A model generated the notes under the pieces. That model made no database searches. It was not told the origin of the DNA and was given only the letters and a program-made list of their open reading frames with translations. Source: Allolobophora icterica (Eukaryota; Annelida; Clitellata; Crassiclitellata; Lumbricidae). Taken from it: a stretch of 64,000 bases of DNA. The DNA lies in NCBI GenBank assembly GCA_963556255.1, contig OY744604.1:77618236-77682235 (forward strand), given 5' to 3'. Position 1 is the first letter of the stretch, and every line of letters begins with the position of its first letter. Made by a program: the position numbers and the translations under genes. This document shows positions 26,911 to 39,288 of the stretch, piece after piece.

Positions 26911-27832
26911 CAGGGGTGGGCAACATACGGCCCGCGGGCCGGATCCGGCCCCCGGGGACCTTTGGACCGGCCCTTGACATGTCTTTTAAATAAGCACTGT
27001 ATCTGGCACTTGGAAACCTTCTATCCGGCCCTACACGAATGTCTTGATTTCTGACGTAGGCCGACATTAGTAATTTCAGTTCAACGACTTTTTGTGATAG
27101 CAAAGATCATTAGCGTCACCCTCCCCCTTATCCAGACTTGGGACTGGCACTGCCAGAGTACCAGCAGTGGCGGAGTTAGATCGACATTAAAGTGTCTGTT
27201 TCATATTTATTAAGAATCCGGCTTTTAGTCTAGTCAACCATTTTAATACTCAGTCATCAATGTAGTGACTCTCTGCATGAAACAAGACCACAGAGTGGGT
27301 ATACGTTCGCAACTTATATTTTTGTGAACAGTTCTTCTCAAAGATGCATAAACTAACAAAATGCAAAAACTGATGCAGGCTAACAGATGACAATCTTTCC
27401 AATGAACTTCGAATTGCCACTTCGAACACAAAAGCAAACATTCCGGATTTTTGTGGTGAAAAGAAGTGTCAGATCTCACATTAGTAATTAAATATAGCAC
27501 ACCAAGCAAATGGATACATTGTACAGACTAACAGTTTTATATATTTTAGAAACTGAAGAAACTTAAAACATGTGTTTTTTATTGTGGTGTAGGACTGTAG
27601 GTATTAGGATAAATATGTTTTTATCATAAAAATTATCTTCATTTAGGCCTACTTTAAACTTTAAGCTTAACCGTAAAGGTAATTCCCCAATATTTAGTTT
27701 GAATAAAATTAATATTGTCGCATTTCTGGGGCAACTAAATCTGCAAAATTTAGCTCGCGATTGGCATACGGCCCCTCAGCTGCCCTAAAAATCTTAGGGC
27801 GGCCCTCTGTTAAAAGAAGTTGCCCATGCCTG
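26911..27832. mobile_element. hAT-type DNA transposon, non-autonomous
   Basis: 922 bp. Left end CAGGGGTGGGCAAC and reverse-strand right end CAGGCATGGGCAAC, the end motif typical of one hAT group. The perfect 8-bp target duplication TTCTAGAG lies at 26903-26910 and 27833-27840. GC-rich subterminal blocks (CGGCCCGCGGGCC) are present. No transposase domain could be read inside. Confidence 0.9.
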
Positions 27833-27840
27833 TTCTAGAG

Positions 27841-29140
27841 AATTCGATAACTAACAGTATCTGTAAATTGTGGTAATCTGGGCACAACGTTACCAAATGT
27901 CACGGGTAGGCCTAAGTGGCTATGCATTGTACGAGTTCCAAAATGAAGCTTTACCTAGGCCTATAACGAAAGCAGCTGCGTTATAGAAAGGCAGCATGCA
28001 TGTAGGCTAAATAAATCAGTTTACGGTCGAACTCATGCTGCAATGAATTGGGATAGAGACCGTTTTTATTAGTATAGATTTTGACTTCCTGCGAGGATAG
28101 CGCACATCAAATGTATTTAGCGCAGAACTATCACAGAAAGATTCTGCTGTCTGCATGTGACGAAATAGTAGGGCCTACTATCACCTTTTATTGTCTCTGT
28201 AGATGTCTTTATATTGTCATTCCCTGGTACGAATGTCACTTTTCGAATACACGGTTCAACTGGAGACGACTGTTCAGTTACACAGATGATGATAAGACGG
28301 CTACGATATTGCGACAACTACAAGAACTACTATTCTAGACTTCTTTAAGATGAACGCCCATATGTCTAGTGCTGAACACTAGACATATGAGACTAATACA
28401 GAATGCTCAGTCTAAGCTTCATTCTGACTAACTGCTTGTCTGACTGCTGACCGTTCTCTGACTCTGACTCTACTCACTTTTCACTGACTGACTGCTGATT
28501 CTGCTGACTTACATATCCTACGTTATTCTGAGGTCCATGGTAAAGTTATCTCGTGATTGGTCTATCAACCCTATGGGACTTTACCTTGGATCCCTTGATT
28601 GACATTAGCTAAGCTACTCCCTTGTCAAACCTACCTAATTATTCTTGGCCAATTGAATACTCTTACCGACGTGGATAGATCACATTCTAGAACCTTCTAT
28701 TATTCGGAAATCATGTTCTGTCTAAAACAGCTTATAATCTCGACGCTGGCTAGAAGTAGATTGGAATTCTCTGACCAGCTGCATTATATTATTCATCACA
28801 ACATCCTATTTCTGAACTCCTACAGCTTCCTAGGCGCCTATGTGTCTACTTACTTAACTGGGTCCTATAATTGCCTACCAACCTGAAATGACTCTGTTAT
28901 AGAACTTTGAATGATGCGTCATACATTAATATTATGGTGTTATAGAGAATTTAGATAATCTGTTATCAGTAAAGGGAAAGCTCAGCGTAACAGCTCTATA
29001 TGGTGATAAAGAATATTTTAATTAATTCTGTACAACGAGGTCTATTAGGTCTATGTTTCAAACACCTGAAAATATCGTCACAGTAAACAGCGTTCCTACG
29101 GGAATTTTTTTTCAAAGATTGCGTATGTAATGTAACATGT
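27841..29140. other. No gene recognised; one hairpin
   Basis: 1.3 kb with no convincing gene. A perfect 13-bp hairpin (CATATGTCTAGTG, loop CTGAA) lies at 28359-28389, and CTGACTG-rich sequence at about 28430-28500. TAGGCCTA occurs at 27907 and 27957. Confidence 0.5.
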
Positions 29141-29196
29141 CAATCAATCAATCAACTTTATTGTTCACCAAAGCAGATCAAACATAGCCTAATGTT
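29141..29196 (-). repeat. LINE/SINE 3' end with (TTGA)n tail
   Basis: TCAATCAATCAATCAACTTTATTGTTC resembles the 53360-53400 end (TCAATCAATCAATCCGATTTATT), so both look like minus-strand 3' ends of the same family. It is cut by the insertion of the 29197-31483 element; sequence after 31491 may be its continuation. Confidence 0.55.
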
Positions 29197-29994
29197 TAGG
29201 GTGGTCCAAAAAAGTAAAATTTTGAAATTTGTTTCTCCACATGGCTGCCCTTGTTACATGTAATATTGTGAATTTTGTGACAAATTTTGAAGTCAATCTG
29301 AGAATATTTAGGGGTCGCTATGATTTATCACTTTTTGGATAAACAGCGAAAAACAGCGAATAATGAGTTAATTTTGATAATTACATCTTTGTTTTATTTT
29401 TATTTTTTGACATTCAGTAATAGGATGTGAACAATAAGAAAACAATTGAAAAACTGTTAACTGGTATCCTAAAATGTTAACAGTAAGAAGCATTAGTTTT
29501 GAAAGTAGTCTTTCAGATAAAAGTCACTATTGACATTGACACGAATGAATGCAGAACGAATGCAACATTTAAAAACTGGTTAAATGTAGTTTGTCATGTC
29601 TGAAGGATAGAGTCTGGGTATGCAACTATCCACAGCAACCGTTGAGGCCTACAATGTTTTTCTTTTAGTGATCATCAGCTGTCAAGGCTACTTTGGATGG
29701 GGTGGGGGTAGAGCTAGCGGTGGCGCTTGACAAATTGGAGCAAGAAATGCTCCTGATCTTCATTTTTTATCGTGTCATTACATTTCTGGATGAGCGCAAT
29801 GCCACATTCAGTGCTGTCATTGACCACCTTCATGGCATGGACTCTTGCTTTCAATTTCTTTGTAGGACTCGTCATCTTTCTATTCTTCTGGGTCCTTTGA
29901 AGGGAAAACCTCAGCCTCCTCCTTCCCTGTGATGCTCAGCAACTTGAAGAGATGCGTGGTTTGCTTGGTCACAAAGTTCTACAGTCTCCAGAAC

Positions 29995-30833
29995 TTAGTG
30001 ACTTTGGTGGCATTCACCCACCACACAGCCGATGGAGTCTTTGCAAGCTGGAGGTTGGCTCCTAAGGCCCTCTTGACATTTGAACAGTGCCAGTCCTATG
30101 AGGTCTTCAGAAACGAACCAAAGATGACGTGACAATGCTGCTGCCTCGGCATCGGCAACAAGGCGATTCGGATACATCTTGAGCAGACTAAGCATCTTGG
30201 CATCATTCCGTGCAGCATTCGATGGCATTGTAGCTTCATGCCAGAAACGGCCATGCACAAGTGCAACAAAAAGGGAAAGCTCTGTCAGTCTACTTTTCTC
30301 TCTGGCCGTCAGCATCGGCTGGTCTTGGAAAAGTATGAGCATGGTGTATTGCTCCTGCAGCTCGAACTTGATGGCCTTCACAGATCCCCATGGAAGATGA
30401 GTCACAATCGAAGGTCAAGGTAATCCTCCCTGGGCTGTTGGTGGTTGAAGGCAGTTGTGTAAAATGATGTCATCTCCCCCCTCGTAGGCTGTGATTTCAT
30501 CACCAAAGAGCCCATCTTTTGCGGGTGTGTAGCTCACTTGCTGTACGTATGGCCATTTCTTTTGGAATCTCTTGAATAGGCCAATCTCGGGTCCCCTAGT
30601 TGCGCCAAACAGAGCTGTGAAGACATTGAGCAATGAGAATGAACTCCATGACATGATGGCGGCACCCAATCATCGCGAGCTAAAACCCACTGCTTCTTCA
30701 ATGATAAAACAAGCTCCTCTATGGATACTTGTATTGGACAAAGTGGCAACAAAATACTAGCCCCTTTGCACCAATGCAACCACAAACACAGCGCCACGAT
30801 CTGGAAGGTTGACCCTGTCTGAGGCACGAGCAA
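29995..30833 (-). pseudogene. Uncharacterised transposon-borne protein, broken
   Basis: From 30833 down: a piece with LWLHWCKGASILLPLCPIQ, a frame change, then from 30669 a frame continuous to 29995 apart from one TGA stop at about 30415. The C-terminal part includes PMLTAREKSRL, FVALVHGRFWHEATMP and ALSRHLWFVSEDLIGLALF. I recognise the general pattern from repeat-borne proteins in other animals but know no function. Its place between long TIRs suggests a transposase or accessory protein. Confidence 0.55.
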
Positions 30834-30931
30834 CCTCTGGACTAGAAACTATGTTCCTCCAGAAATTATTTGTCTTTGGAGTAGACATAGATGGAGCAAA
30901 TGCCACTGCAACAGTTTGTAGGCACTGTTAC

Positions 30932-31218
30932 CAGGGACGTGAATTCAGCTTTTTCGGGGAGGGGGCAGGGACGTCATTTGAGTATTTTTACGGGGGAACT
31001 GCCCCATTTGCTTTATGGTAAATCTAGCACTGTGTACCTATATATGCCCATAAGTTAGTCCATACAGTGCAGGCCAACACCCTTTACATGATGTCCCTGA
31101 ATTTGAGTATAATTTTTTCCTTTTTACCCCTTTCTTCTTCCTTTTTTTCTTGTTCCATTCCTTTCCTTTTTTTCAAAAATCAAGGGGGAATGCCCCCCGC
31201 TACCCAATGACATCCCTG
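30932..31218. mobile_element. hAT-like MITE nested in the TIR element
   Basis: 287 bp. Left end CAGGGACGT, right end (reverse) CAGGGATGTCATT. Flanks ACTGTTAC and ACTGTTAG match at 7 of 8. The CAGGGACGTCATTT phrase also occurs just inside the left end at about 30967. Contains GGGGGAA and pyrimidine tracts, no gene. Confidence 0.75.
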
Positions 31219-31680
31219 ACTGTTAGTGCCTTCACAATGCAACATTTACATGTTCTTATTGTTCTAGTCATTTGAAAACAAAATTCAAAACATTAATGCG
31301 ACCAAAATTTCATCAGAAATGCGTATATCAGAAAATTGTTGAAATCATAGCGACCCATAAAACTTCTCAGATTGATTCAATTTTTGGTATGGTTCTTCTG
31401 TGTACATAGTGAAATAAGGGCAGCCTTGTGGAGAGAGTTTTTGGACACTTTCAAATTTTACCATATGCATGTGGACCACCCTATTAATGTTATAACAAGC
31501 ATGAAGTTCCTTGACAATGGGTAAACACAAAGAAACATAAAGTTCCGATAACAGGGTCGCCCTAATACTGTAAAAGAGCCTTTTTAAAGAGTTATCTAGA
31601 TAATGCATTGAATTAGAAGAATGCCACGGACAAGGAGAAAGGTCTGCATTTCATCATCATTATGAATGGAATGCACAGTA

Positions 31681-34343
31681 GGGGAGACTGGGACAAGAGT
31701 GGCATGGTAGGTAAGAGCGGCACTCCCTGCTGGTAAGAAAACGGCCATCACTAAAGAACCTCTACCTTGCATTTTAATGAGCGTGTGTGACGCGATGCAC
31801 AACGGAAAACTATATTCTGCAGAAGTACCGAAGAAACTATTTTTGTTTTAATTTTTAAGTGTTTAATTAAATTTGAGTTTTTAGGCGATTTTTGATCAGC
31901 CCGTACTCTGTAACAGAAGGTAAGGCACAGTTCATAATGTGTTATTTGCAAGGTTTAAAATGCGTCTGTTTAATGAAAACAATATCGCGCATCACATCTT
32001 AATCCCTTCATAACGAAAAGAAACCTCCAGATGAGGCATAGTTTTGGGGCAAAGGAGGCACACTGTCGGCCGTTTTTGCTCCACGGCATGCCACTTTTAC
32101 CCCGAAACATGGGGCAAGAGTGGTACTTTGATATTTGCCATTATAATTTTCTTACATTTATTTAGCTGATCCTTAATTATACAATTTAGAATATTTTAAA
32201 CTTTATTCAGGGATTAACGTCATAAGATTGGGCTTATGATTACATAAAACGGCGCAAAGAACTAAGCCTAAAGACCTCCGAGGCAACTGGCATAGCTCGT
32301 GCAGTCGGCTTTAACCGAGTACAAGTTGGGAAGTTTTTCTCAATTTTAAATGAGGCACTGATAGGGCACGATCCGCACCAGATATTTAATATAGACGAAA
32401 GCGGTATTACAACGGTACAAAAGCATGGAAAAATAGGCCTAATTCCTGAGACTCGTTGCAAACAGGTTGGCAAAGTTGTAAGTCAAGAAAAGGAAATGAA
32501 AAATACGGTTGATTGTGCGATGAGTCCATCAGGTATTTATGTGCCACCGATGATACTCTTTCGGCGAAAAAAATGAACGACAGGTTGATGCGAGGTGCAC
32601 CTCAGGGGTCAGTTGGGGTTCCATCATGGCATAACCGAAATCTGCGAAAATCACCAGAACCTGCGAACGATGCTGAACCATACCAGCCAGCAATCGATGT
32701 AGAACTTACCTGCTCATCCGAACCTATCAATATTCCAGAAGGGTATCAGCCAGCAATCAACGTAGAACTCACCTGTTCATCCGAAAATTCCTGCAAAACA
32801 TCAACAGAACCAGCCTCTCACAAATGCAGAACTCGGTTGCTACTCTGAACCTGCTGGTAACTCCATACTCACATATTGATTTTTATCATAATTATAACTA
32901 CATGCATATGCATTCCTCGGCGTACCAGTATGGCGACTCTAATCAGAGTATAATTTTAATTCTTGATCTTATTTGCAAATTGCTACTATTTGCTTGTGTC
33001 ATATGAAATAAAAATGAGTGACATGAATTGCAGGTCGTACCCATGAAGCTGAGCCGTACCAGCCAATCATCGTTGCAGAACTAGCACAATCGGCTCACTA
33101 ATTAACATTATTCATACAATTAACAAATATAATGTATACTTACCGCATTGCCTCCAATTTTTCTGCCACGTTACCGGTATTGATGCTGTTACTAGTCACA
33201 TATATATAAAATAAAAATAAATTACTTACAAGAAATTATATAACTTTATTGCAGAGCATGTCGATGATGATGAAACGAACCAGCCGTATCTCCAAACAAG
33301 TCTCGATTTGTCCTCCCATCCTGCTAACGATGCTGAACTGCACAAACACGATGAAACGCCGTCCTCAACTGCTAAAGTCTCAGTGTTGGACATCAGTCCT
33401 TATCCGCACACATATCGTGAACCAGGCGGCAAACGTAAAGCGGAAAGCTCGTGCGTCCTAACGAGTACGCCTTACAAAATAATGCTAGAGGATAAGAAGC
33501 AACATGCTAGAAAACCGCCCAGGAAGATACTTAATCCACAAGAGAATGATAGTAACAAAGTTATAAAGACTTTTAAAAAGGCACGCGCAAAGATAACTGG
33601 CTGTCCTTCACATGTGTACGAGGCTGCAGAAAAGCAAAAGAGCCAGAAGATTAAGAATCAGAAACAGACGAACCAGAGGCAGAAGAATCAAAAGCAGAAG
33701 AGCCAGCAGCATAAGAACCAGAAACAGAAGAACCAGAAGCAAAAGGGCCAGAAGCAGGACCAGCAGAAGAGTGCCATGAAGAAATCCAGATCGGAGAGTG
33801 ACATGAGATTCCAATGTATTGAATACACAAAGCTTTACAGCGACCCATCCGAAGAAGCGTGGATTCAGTGCCTAACATGCAAGTACTGGTGTCACGAAAG
33901 CTGTGCCCCATTGAGCCCGGCGACAAGCCATTTGATTGCGATTACTGTGGTTAACTACAAATGTTTCTTACTTAAGATTACAAATACGACTGACAGTTTG
34001 AATTCACTTTGCGTTACTGTTGTTAAGTGTGAGATAAATAAGTCAGATAACCTAGCTACCAATGTCATTGCCTCCATGTCAAACTTGCCCCACCTTTTTG
34101 GCATGAGTGTCACTATATGCCACTTTTGCCCAAAGTGGTTGGGTAAGAGTGGATCATTTTCAGTTTGCGTTTTTACACATTTAGCAAAATATGTTACTAT
34201 ATATAGTCAATTTCAAACGTTTTTATATTAGTCTTATGAGTTGCCAACATTCCTATGAAAAAATTGTGGCATAATATTATATCTTTTTGAAAATATAACA
34301 TGTGTTATATAAAAAAAAGTGCCTCTCTTGCCCCAGTCTCCCC
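31681..34343 (+). mobile_element. Pogo-type (Tc1/mariner) transposon, decayed
   Basis: 2663 bp. The ends GGGGAGACTGGG are perfect inverted repeats for 12 bp, with AAGAG.GGCA inside. TA flanks both sides (31679-31680 and 34344-34345), the target duplication of this superfamily. Plus-strand transposase remnants lie at 32236-33960. Confidence 0.9.
32236..33960 (+). pseudogene. Pogo-type transposase with C-terminal zinc-finger region, broken
   Basis: 32236 to about 32570 reads SLKTSEATGIARAVGF, FNIDESGITTVQK (first catalytic Asp), KQVGKVVSQ, MSPSGIYVPPMI; a one-base shift in an A run then continues KKMNDRLMRGAPQGSVGV. The second and third acidic residues are lost in a deletion or replaced segment. 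Downstream, 33308 onward gives a basic linker (TFKKARAKITGCPSH), a Lys/Gln repeat (KNQKQKNQKQKGQKQ) and a PHD-like finger (WIQCLTCKYWCHESC). This order is known for pogo transposases of invertebrates. Not functional. Confidence 0.82.
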
Positions 34344-34345
34344 TA

Positions 34346-34973
34346 CACGAGAGAGGCACGCAACGTTATCGGCCTCACCGTCAAAACACGTAAGGAATGG
34401 CCCGCTGAGAATGGCATCTCAGCTGCGTGAGGATGAGCTCAGCTTATATTTAGAAAGGCATCTTAGCTACGTGAGATACGGCGCACGCGCTGAGTATTTT
34501 AGACTGGCATGTCAGGCGCGCGCAATGCAGGCGCCTCCCTTGAGAATGGAATGACAATTTGAAGAATCTGTCTGAGAATGCGAGCCGCGGCCTATAAATA
34601 CTGGATCACGATCCAGGGAAAGAGAGTTGAAGTTACAGTTGAAGACACAGTTGAAGTTGATTCCCGAGTTGATTTCTGAAGACCGAACGGATGCAGCAGA
34701 AGAAGTACGCCTACCGATCGACTAGCAGAAGAAGTATGCCTACAGATCGACTGCAGAGGACTGACGCCTACAGTCGAATGCTTGTACTACGAAGTGATTC
34801 TTGAAGTCCCGAACGGATGCAGTCGAAGAAGTGCGCCTACCAATCGACTCCTGAAGACGAGGAAATGACGACTACCATACCTACTTCCCCAGCCAACCCA
34901 GCTATGCTATAGACTTTGCTGGTTTCGATCATATCTTTGCTGGTTTCGATCATATCTGTCTGATCGAAACCAC
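34346..34973 (+). other. Unassigned; promoter-like, possible LTR or leader
   Basis: GC-richer than its surroundings, with a TATA match CCTATAAATA at 34591-34600. Downstream the phrase CGAACGGATGCAG with GAAGAAGT.CGCCTAC is repeated at about 34687 and 34812. It may be the LTR or promoter of the gag-like ORF at 36459, separated from it by the LINE insertion; this is inference. Confidence 0.35.
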
Positions 34974-36022
34974 ATGATTATATCGGGTGACTCTAGAACA
35001 AAATGGATTCACATTAAGCTAGGCGTTCCTCAAGGCTCTGTACTTGGTCCTCTACTCCTTATTCCATCTCTTTTCCCACTCTCGGGAGTGGATGATATGC
35101 AAGCATTTGTCCATGGGTCTCCTTCATCCCAACTGCACTTAGTTGAGCGTATTGAGTCTCTATCGAAGTCTCTCCATTCCTGGATGTCCTCAAATCGTCT
35201 CTCTCTTAATGCCTCCAAAACCCAGTTCATTTGGTTTGGCTCCCCTCAACAGCTGCTGAAGATTGATTTTGCCCTCCTCTCGGAAATCTTTCCACACTAC
35301 TCCTTTTCATCAAGTGTACGTGACCTGGGTGTTACGCTTGATAGCTTTCTCTCCTTCAAAGATCACATCTCTAACCTCACACGTGTTTCCTACTTCCACT
35401 TAAGGCGTCTCAGGGCTGTTCGACGATCTGTCCCATCCTCTGTTTTCACAACGCTGGTCCATGCTTCATTTGCTCCCGAATTGACTACTGCAATTCGCTT
35501 CTAATTGGTCTTCCTAAGGTCCGTCTCATGCCTCTGTAGTCAGTCCTAAATGCAGCTGCGAGATTAATAGCACGTCTGCCACGCTACTCACGCATTTCAT
35601 CCTTTATGTTTAAGCAACTGCACTGGCTTCCTCTCTCGGCACGTATTAAGTTTAAAATCCTTATTCCGGTATCCAAGACACAGCGGGGTCTTGCCCCCAA
35701 ATATTTAATTGATGTAATTCACCGGCCTCTTTCTGTCTACTCGCATCGTCCACTTCGCTCCTCTGACAGATTTGCTCTTGCAGTTCCTCATACTAGAAGA
35801 GCTATGGCGAAGTCCCGATCTTTTGCCTCAATTGGTCCCTCTCTCTGGAATACACTGTCTCCTACTCGCTCTCAAATTTTAATAGGTAACCCCTTGTCTT
35901 CTTTTACTCTCCTCAAGACTTATTTCTTTTCTCTTGGCCTTGCGCACTGGGAGCGCCTCTGAACGATTCACCCTACTAGAGGCGCTTTATAAATGTTTAA
36001 ATACAATACAATACAATACAAT
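34974..36022 (+). mobile_element. L2-like LINE, 5'-truncated, (ATACA)n tail
   Basis: Starts within RT (GVPQGSVLGPLLL, DDMQAFVHG, SSVRDLGVTLDS), open to 35504, then continues in another frame from 35606 to 35962 (FKQLHWLPLSARIKF, SFASIGPSLWN). The 3' end is GGGAGCGCCTCTGA, loop, AGAGGCGCTTTATAAAT and a short (ATACA)-type tail. The tail differs from the ATTACA tail at 23.3 kb, so this is a second L2-like subfamily; another copy is at 51762-52205. At least one frameshift. Confidence 0.87.
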
Positions 36023-36458
36023 ATAGACGATTCTTATCCACGGAAGATAAGTTGTGCTGACGCTTGAGATTAGACAACGCAGTGATAAAGAAACCGTGAG
36101 TGTTATTCGATAGATGCGAAATTATAAGTAGACGAAAGCCGTCGTAATCAGTGACGTTTGGAAATACGGACATTACGCGGATCTGCCTCACAAGGAAAAG
36201 GACTACACGTCTATACGAAGAGAAAGGATTCGGAGCTTGTCAATCAGCAGCACGCACAAAAATCAGAGTAGGACCAAATTCTATCTCTCTATTATTAAAT
36301 TGATTGGCCTTTAGCCTACTGCCCCGTGCCCCGTTCATATATTAATACCGTTCGTATGAGATTGGCTTGATTAGATTAACTGTTGTTTCTTCCGAGACCT
36401 AGTTTGTAAGACATAACGTATTGTTGTTTACGAGAATAATAATAATAATACTGAAATT
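36023..36458 (+). other. No gene recognised (leader of the gag-like ORF?)
   Basis: 436 bases ending in a short AATAATAAT run just before the ATG at 36459. No primer-binding site was recognised. Confidence 0.35.
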
Positions 36459-36784
36459 ATGTCTTGTTCCAAGTTCTCACCTCCCGCTACTACGCCTACG
36501 GGCAGCGATTGTAATGATGATGTTAACCGGGGTAATGATAAGGTGATTGCCGATACCCCTATACTAAGCCAGACCCTAGCCGATCTACACCAGTTGACCC
36601 AAGGTTTTGCTGCAGTCACCCAAGGACAATCAGACATAGTCATTCAACAGTCTGCACTGGCTTCCCAACAGTCTGTACTGGCTTCCCGATATAATATTGT
36701 GACTCAAGGACAGTCGGACTTGGCTTCCCAGCAGCCGTCCATTACTTTCCAGTTAGCTATTGTGACCCAAGGACAATCTACACT

Positions 36785-38578
36785 CAACGTTCCCTCTAAG
36801 CTGCGCGGCTGCGCGGCCGCGCAGCTCATTGGAAAATGCCGCGCAGCAGTTTCAAAATTCCGCGCACAAGTTTTGGTAGCAAATATATATGAGCTAAAGT
36901 TTTGTTTAACTTAAGGTAGGCCATTGAATTATTTAACCTACTTACTTATCTTTGTGTCAACGGAAGGCCAAGATCTGTGTGCGCCCGCAGAGGACTCAGA
37001 GAAGCATATCAGCCACAACCACGGATTTCTATTAATAGATCGGTGATCACACCTCCACATCCAGTGTCTGTTTGTATCAGTGTCTCTCATTAACTGGGAC
37101 GTCTTGTGTTGACTCATAACCAGCAGACCAGCTTGGTGGGCCAGCCTATTGAGAGGGATGCTGATATCCCAAGGTTTTCTCCACTGAGTGGAAAGATCTT
37201 GCTGATAGCCTACTGAGATTTGAGAGGGATGCTGGTACCCTAAGGTTTCTCCACTGAGTGGAAAGATCTTGCTGATAAGCCTGATGCTGGTGAGCTGCCC
37301 ACCCGCTATGCGGTTGCGCCGGCTAGCTAGCTTCCAACCGATGATGCCTTAATTACTATAATTAAGCCTCTGTGTCCATCAGATTATCCCTGTAGGATTC
37401 CACTGTGAAAGTTGCTACCGGTTTGATACAGCATAATATTTCTTTGTGACTAAAATTTGTAACCGATGTCGAAACGTAGAACGACCCAGACTGTATTAAA
37501 CAGTTTTTCAAGAAAAATGTAGTTTTAAGTTTAAAACCGAATGGCTTAGTGAGCTGGTAGAAACAGAACTTCTAACGTGGGCAGAACACGGACGAACGAA
37601 ACTGGGCGATGTCATTTATCGTGACAGCCCTGATGATGCCGTTTGTCAGTTGTGTCAACAAGCTCGTGCTGTTGGCGATTTCAGTACTGGGGAAAGCTGG
37701 GACGATTGGAAAATGGATTAGGACCTACTTGAAGAGCCACCTTATTCAGAAAATTCATTTGGATTCGGTGTCTAAAATAAAATGCCAAAACTCCGGAGGC
37801 CTGCTAGCTGAAAGCGCTGAAGATCGAGGAAAAATAAACGAGTTTTCAAAGCGGAAGATTGCTGACATCAATGAGGTAAGGTAAAGTTTTGATCGATAAC
37901 GTATTGCTGGCCATCTCTATGAATGTATCGTGATCTCACTGATCTCAGATTCATAATTTCTGAAAAATTCAAGTCCGGGTTAAAGAAGACATTCGACGAC
38001 GTAATCCATTTTGCACTCAACGATGAGCAATTTATCTTGTTGGCTCGTCTACTGGATGTGTGTGCAACGTTCCAGGCATCAAGTACAGACTGTTAACGCG
38101 GTTTTAGCCAATGAACGCCATCAAGACCAACTCTCGGAACCGTCTGGAAAGTGACCACTTGGACATGACTTTGATGAGGATAGTCTTATCAAGGTTCTGG
38201 ATTGGAAGTCAATCTCGACAGAGTTTTTCAAATATGGTCATCGCAGAAGGATAGGCGGCAGAAACGTTAGCGTTTAGCATTATTTTGATGCTAGAATAAG
38301 AACTACATGTAGGCCTCTAGTTTATTTAATTTTTGCATTCGTAATCGTAGCATAATATTTTCATTGCGATAAAGTATGAAAACTATACGTAATTTATAAG
38401 CCATACATGTCTTTAATAAAAGACATTATTACAAACGTGCATGTACTATGTAGTCAGTAATTACAACTTAGAATTACAACCACAAATGTTTCTGAAAATG
38501 TGTTGCTCACGCGGAAATGAGGCTGCTCAAACACCCGCCAGTTCCGCGCACGCAGAAAAAAAAATAGAGGGAACGTTG
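36785..38578 (+). mobile_element. hAT transposon, decayed autonomous-size copy
   Basis: 1794 bp. Perfect 14-bp inverted ends CAACGTTCCCTCTA. Perfect 8-bp target duplication TCTACACT at 36777-36784 and 38579-38586. The left subterminal region is rich in GCGCGG/CCGCGC palindromes. Holds transposase remnants (see 37440-38270). Confidence 0.93.
37440..38270 (+). pseudogene. hAT transposase remnant
   Basis: Frame-broken pieces: a zinc-finger-like start (FKTEWLSELV, DAVCQLCQQA at about 37510-37675) and near 38070-38170 a run readable across frames as the hAT C-terminal dimerisation motif (TDC.RGF, NRLESDHLDM). The central catalytic part is mostly missing. Confidence 0.7.
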
Positions 38579-38977
38579 TCTACACTGTCTTCCCAGCATG
38601 GTAGATTATCAGACGGCCATCTTAGTTTGTCCTCCCGCATGTCCCATATGGAATCTGGCTCTAGAGCTGCTATTCCGGACCCAGAAGGTCAGGATCTGAC
38701 CTTACCGCACTCCACTCGTCAAGGAATGAGGAGGGAGAGATGGAGTCCGCTCCATACTCTGGATCCATTCCACGTAGGTCCCGGATTGCGCCGAAGTGCA
38801 AGGTTAGCCACCGGCACTAATAAAGTACACTTCCAGGACGCGGCCGAGGTTCACCGGCATCATTCGCCTGAGGTAACCAGGGCAGGGCACTCGACTCCAG
38901 AGCCTGAAGAGGCCCATTCTTCAACTTTCCACCCCCCCCAGTCCCTGAGTACAGGTAATCCCAACATCCCAGGTTAG

Positions 38978-39288
38978 CAACTGGGATGGGCCTGGAAAGG
39001 ATGGACTCTCTCTCCAACGAAGACCATCAACTAGAGCAAGGCAGCGTGAGCAATAGCAGCGAACGAGGCCCCTTAGCACGCTCACGCAGAGGCGCCGCCG
39101 AAGAGAGGGGTGTCCTACGGGTTGATGTGGCCCAGCCCATACCCGTCCTTCAGACGGGCGGGAATGGTACACTGATACTATAACGCCAAACCTCCCAATT
39201 GGCGACCTAGCGATGGACACCCACACCACAACAACATCATACCCGACCCCTAGGCGGCAGCACCTTTCAATACAATCTTTCATAACTA
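38978..39288. other. No gene recognised
   Basis: About 310 bases after the gag-like ORF stop. They could be more of the same element in broken frames. Confidence 0.4.

Larger units (their letters stand above)
29197..31483 (-). mobile_element. DNA transposon with about 130-bp TIRs, unassigned family
   Basis: 2287 bp. Ends TAGGGTGGTCCA on both strands. Inverted similarity continues for about 130 bp and includes GGCTGCCCTT, TCAATCTGAGAA and GGGTCGCTATGATTT at matching distances. Flanks CTAATGTT (29189-29196) and TTAATGTT (31484-31491) agree at 7 of 8 bases, suggesting an 8-bp target duplication. The interior encodes a broken minus-strand protein of a repeat-borne uncharacterised family. Confidence 0.8.
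36459..38977 (+). pseudogene. Gag-like ORF split by a hAT transposon
   Basis: Two exon-like pieces, 36459-36784 and 38587-38977. Skipping the transposon and one copy of the 8-bp duplication leaves a single frame of 239 codons (326 + 391 bases) with no internal stop. The N-terminal part has a VTQGQSDLASQQ-type repeat resembling the low-complexity start of Gag proteins; the C-terminal part is Ser/His/Pro-rich and basic (GLRRSARLATG). No zinc knuckle or protease is seen. Identity as Gag is a guess. Confidence 0.6.

Noticed and set aside
30967..31218. Alternative left end of the nested hAT MITE at 30967
   Set aside because: The end sequence matches slightly better, but the flank there does not match ACTGTTAG, whereas the 30932 end gives 7 of 8.
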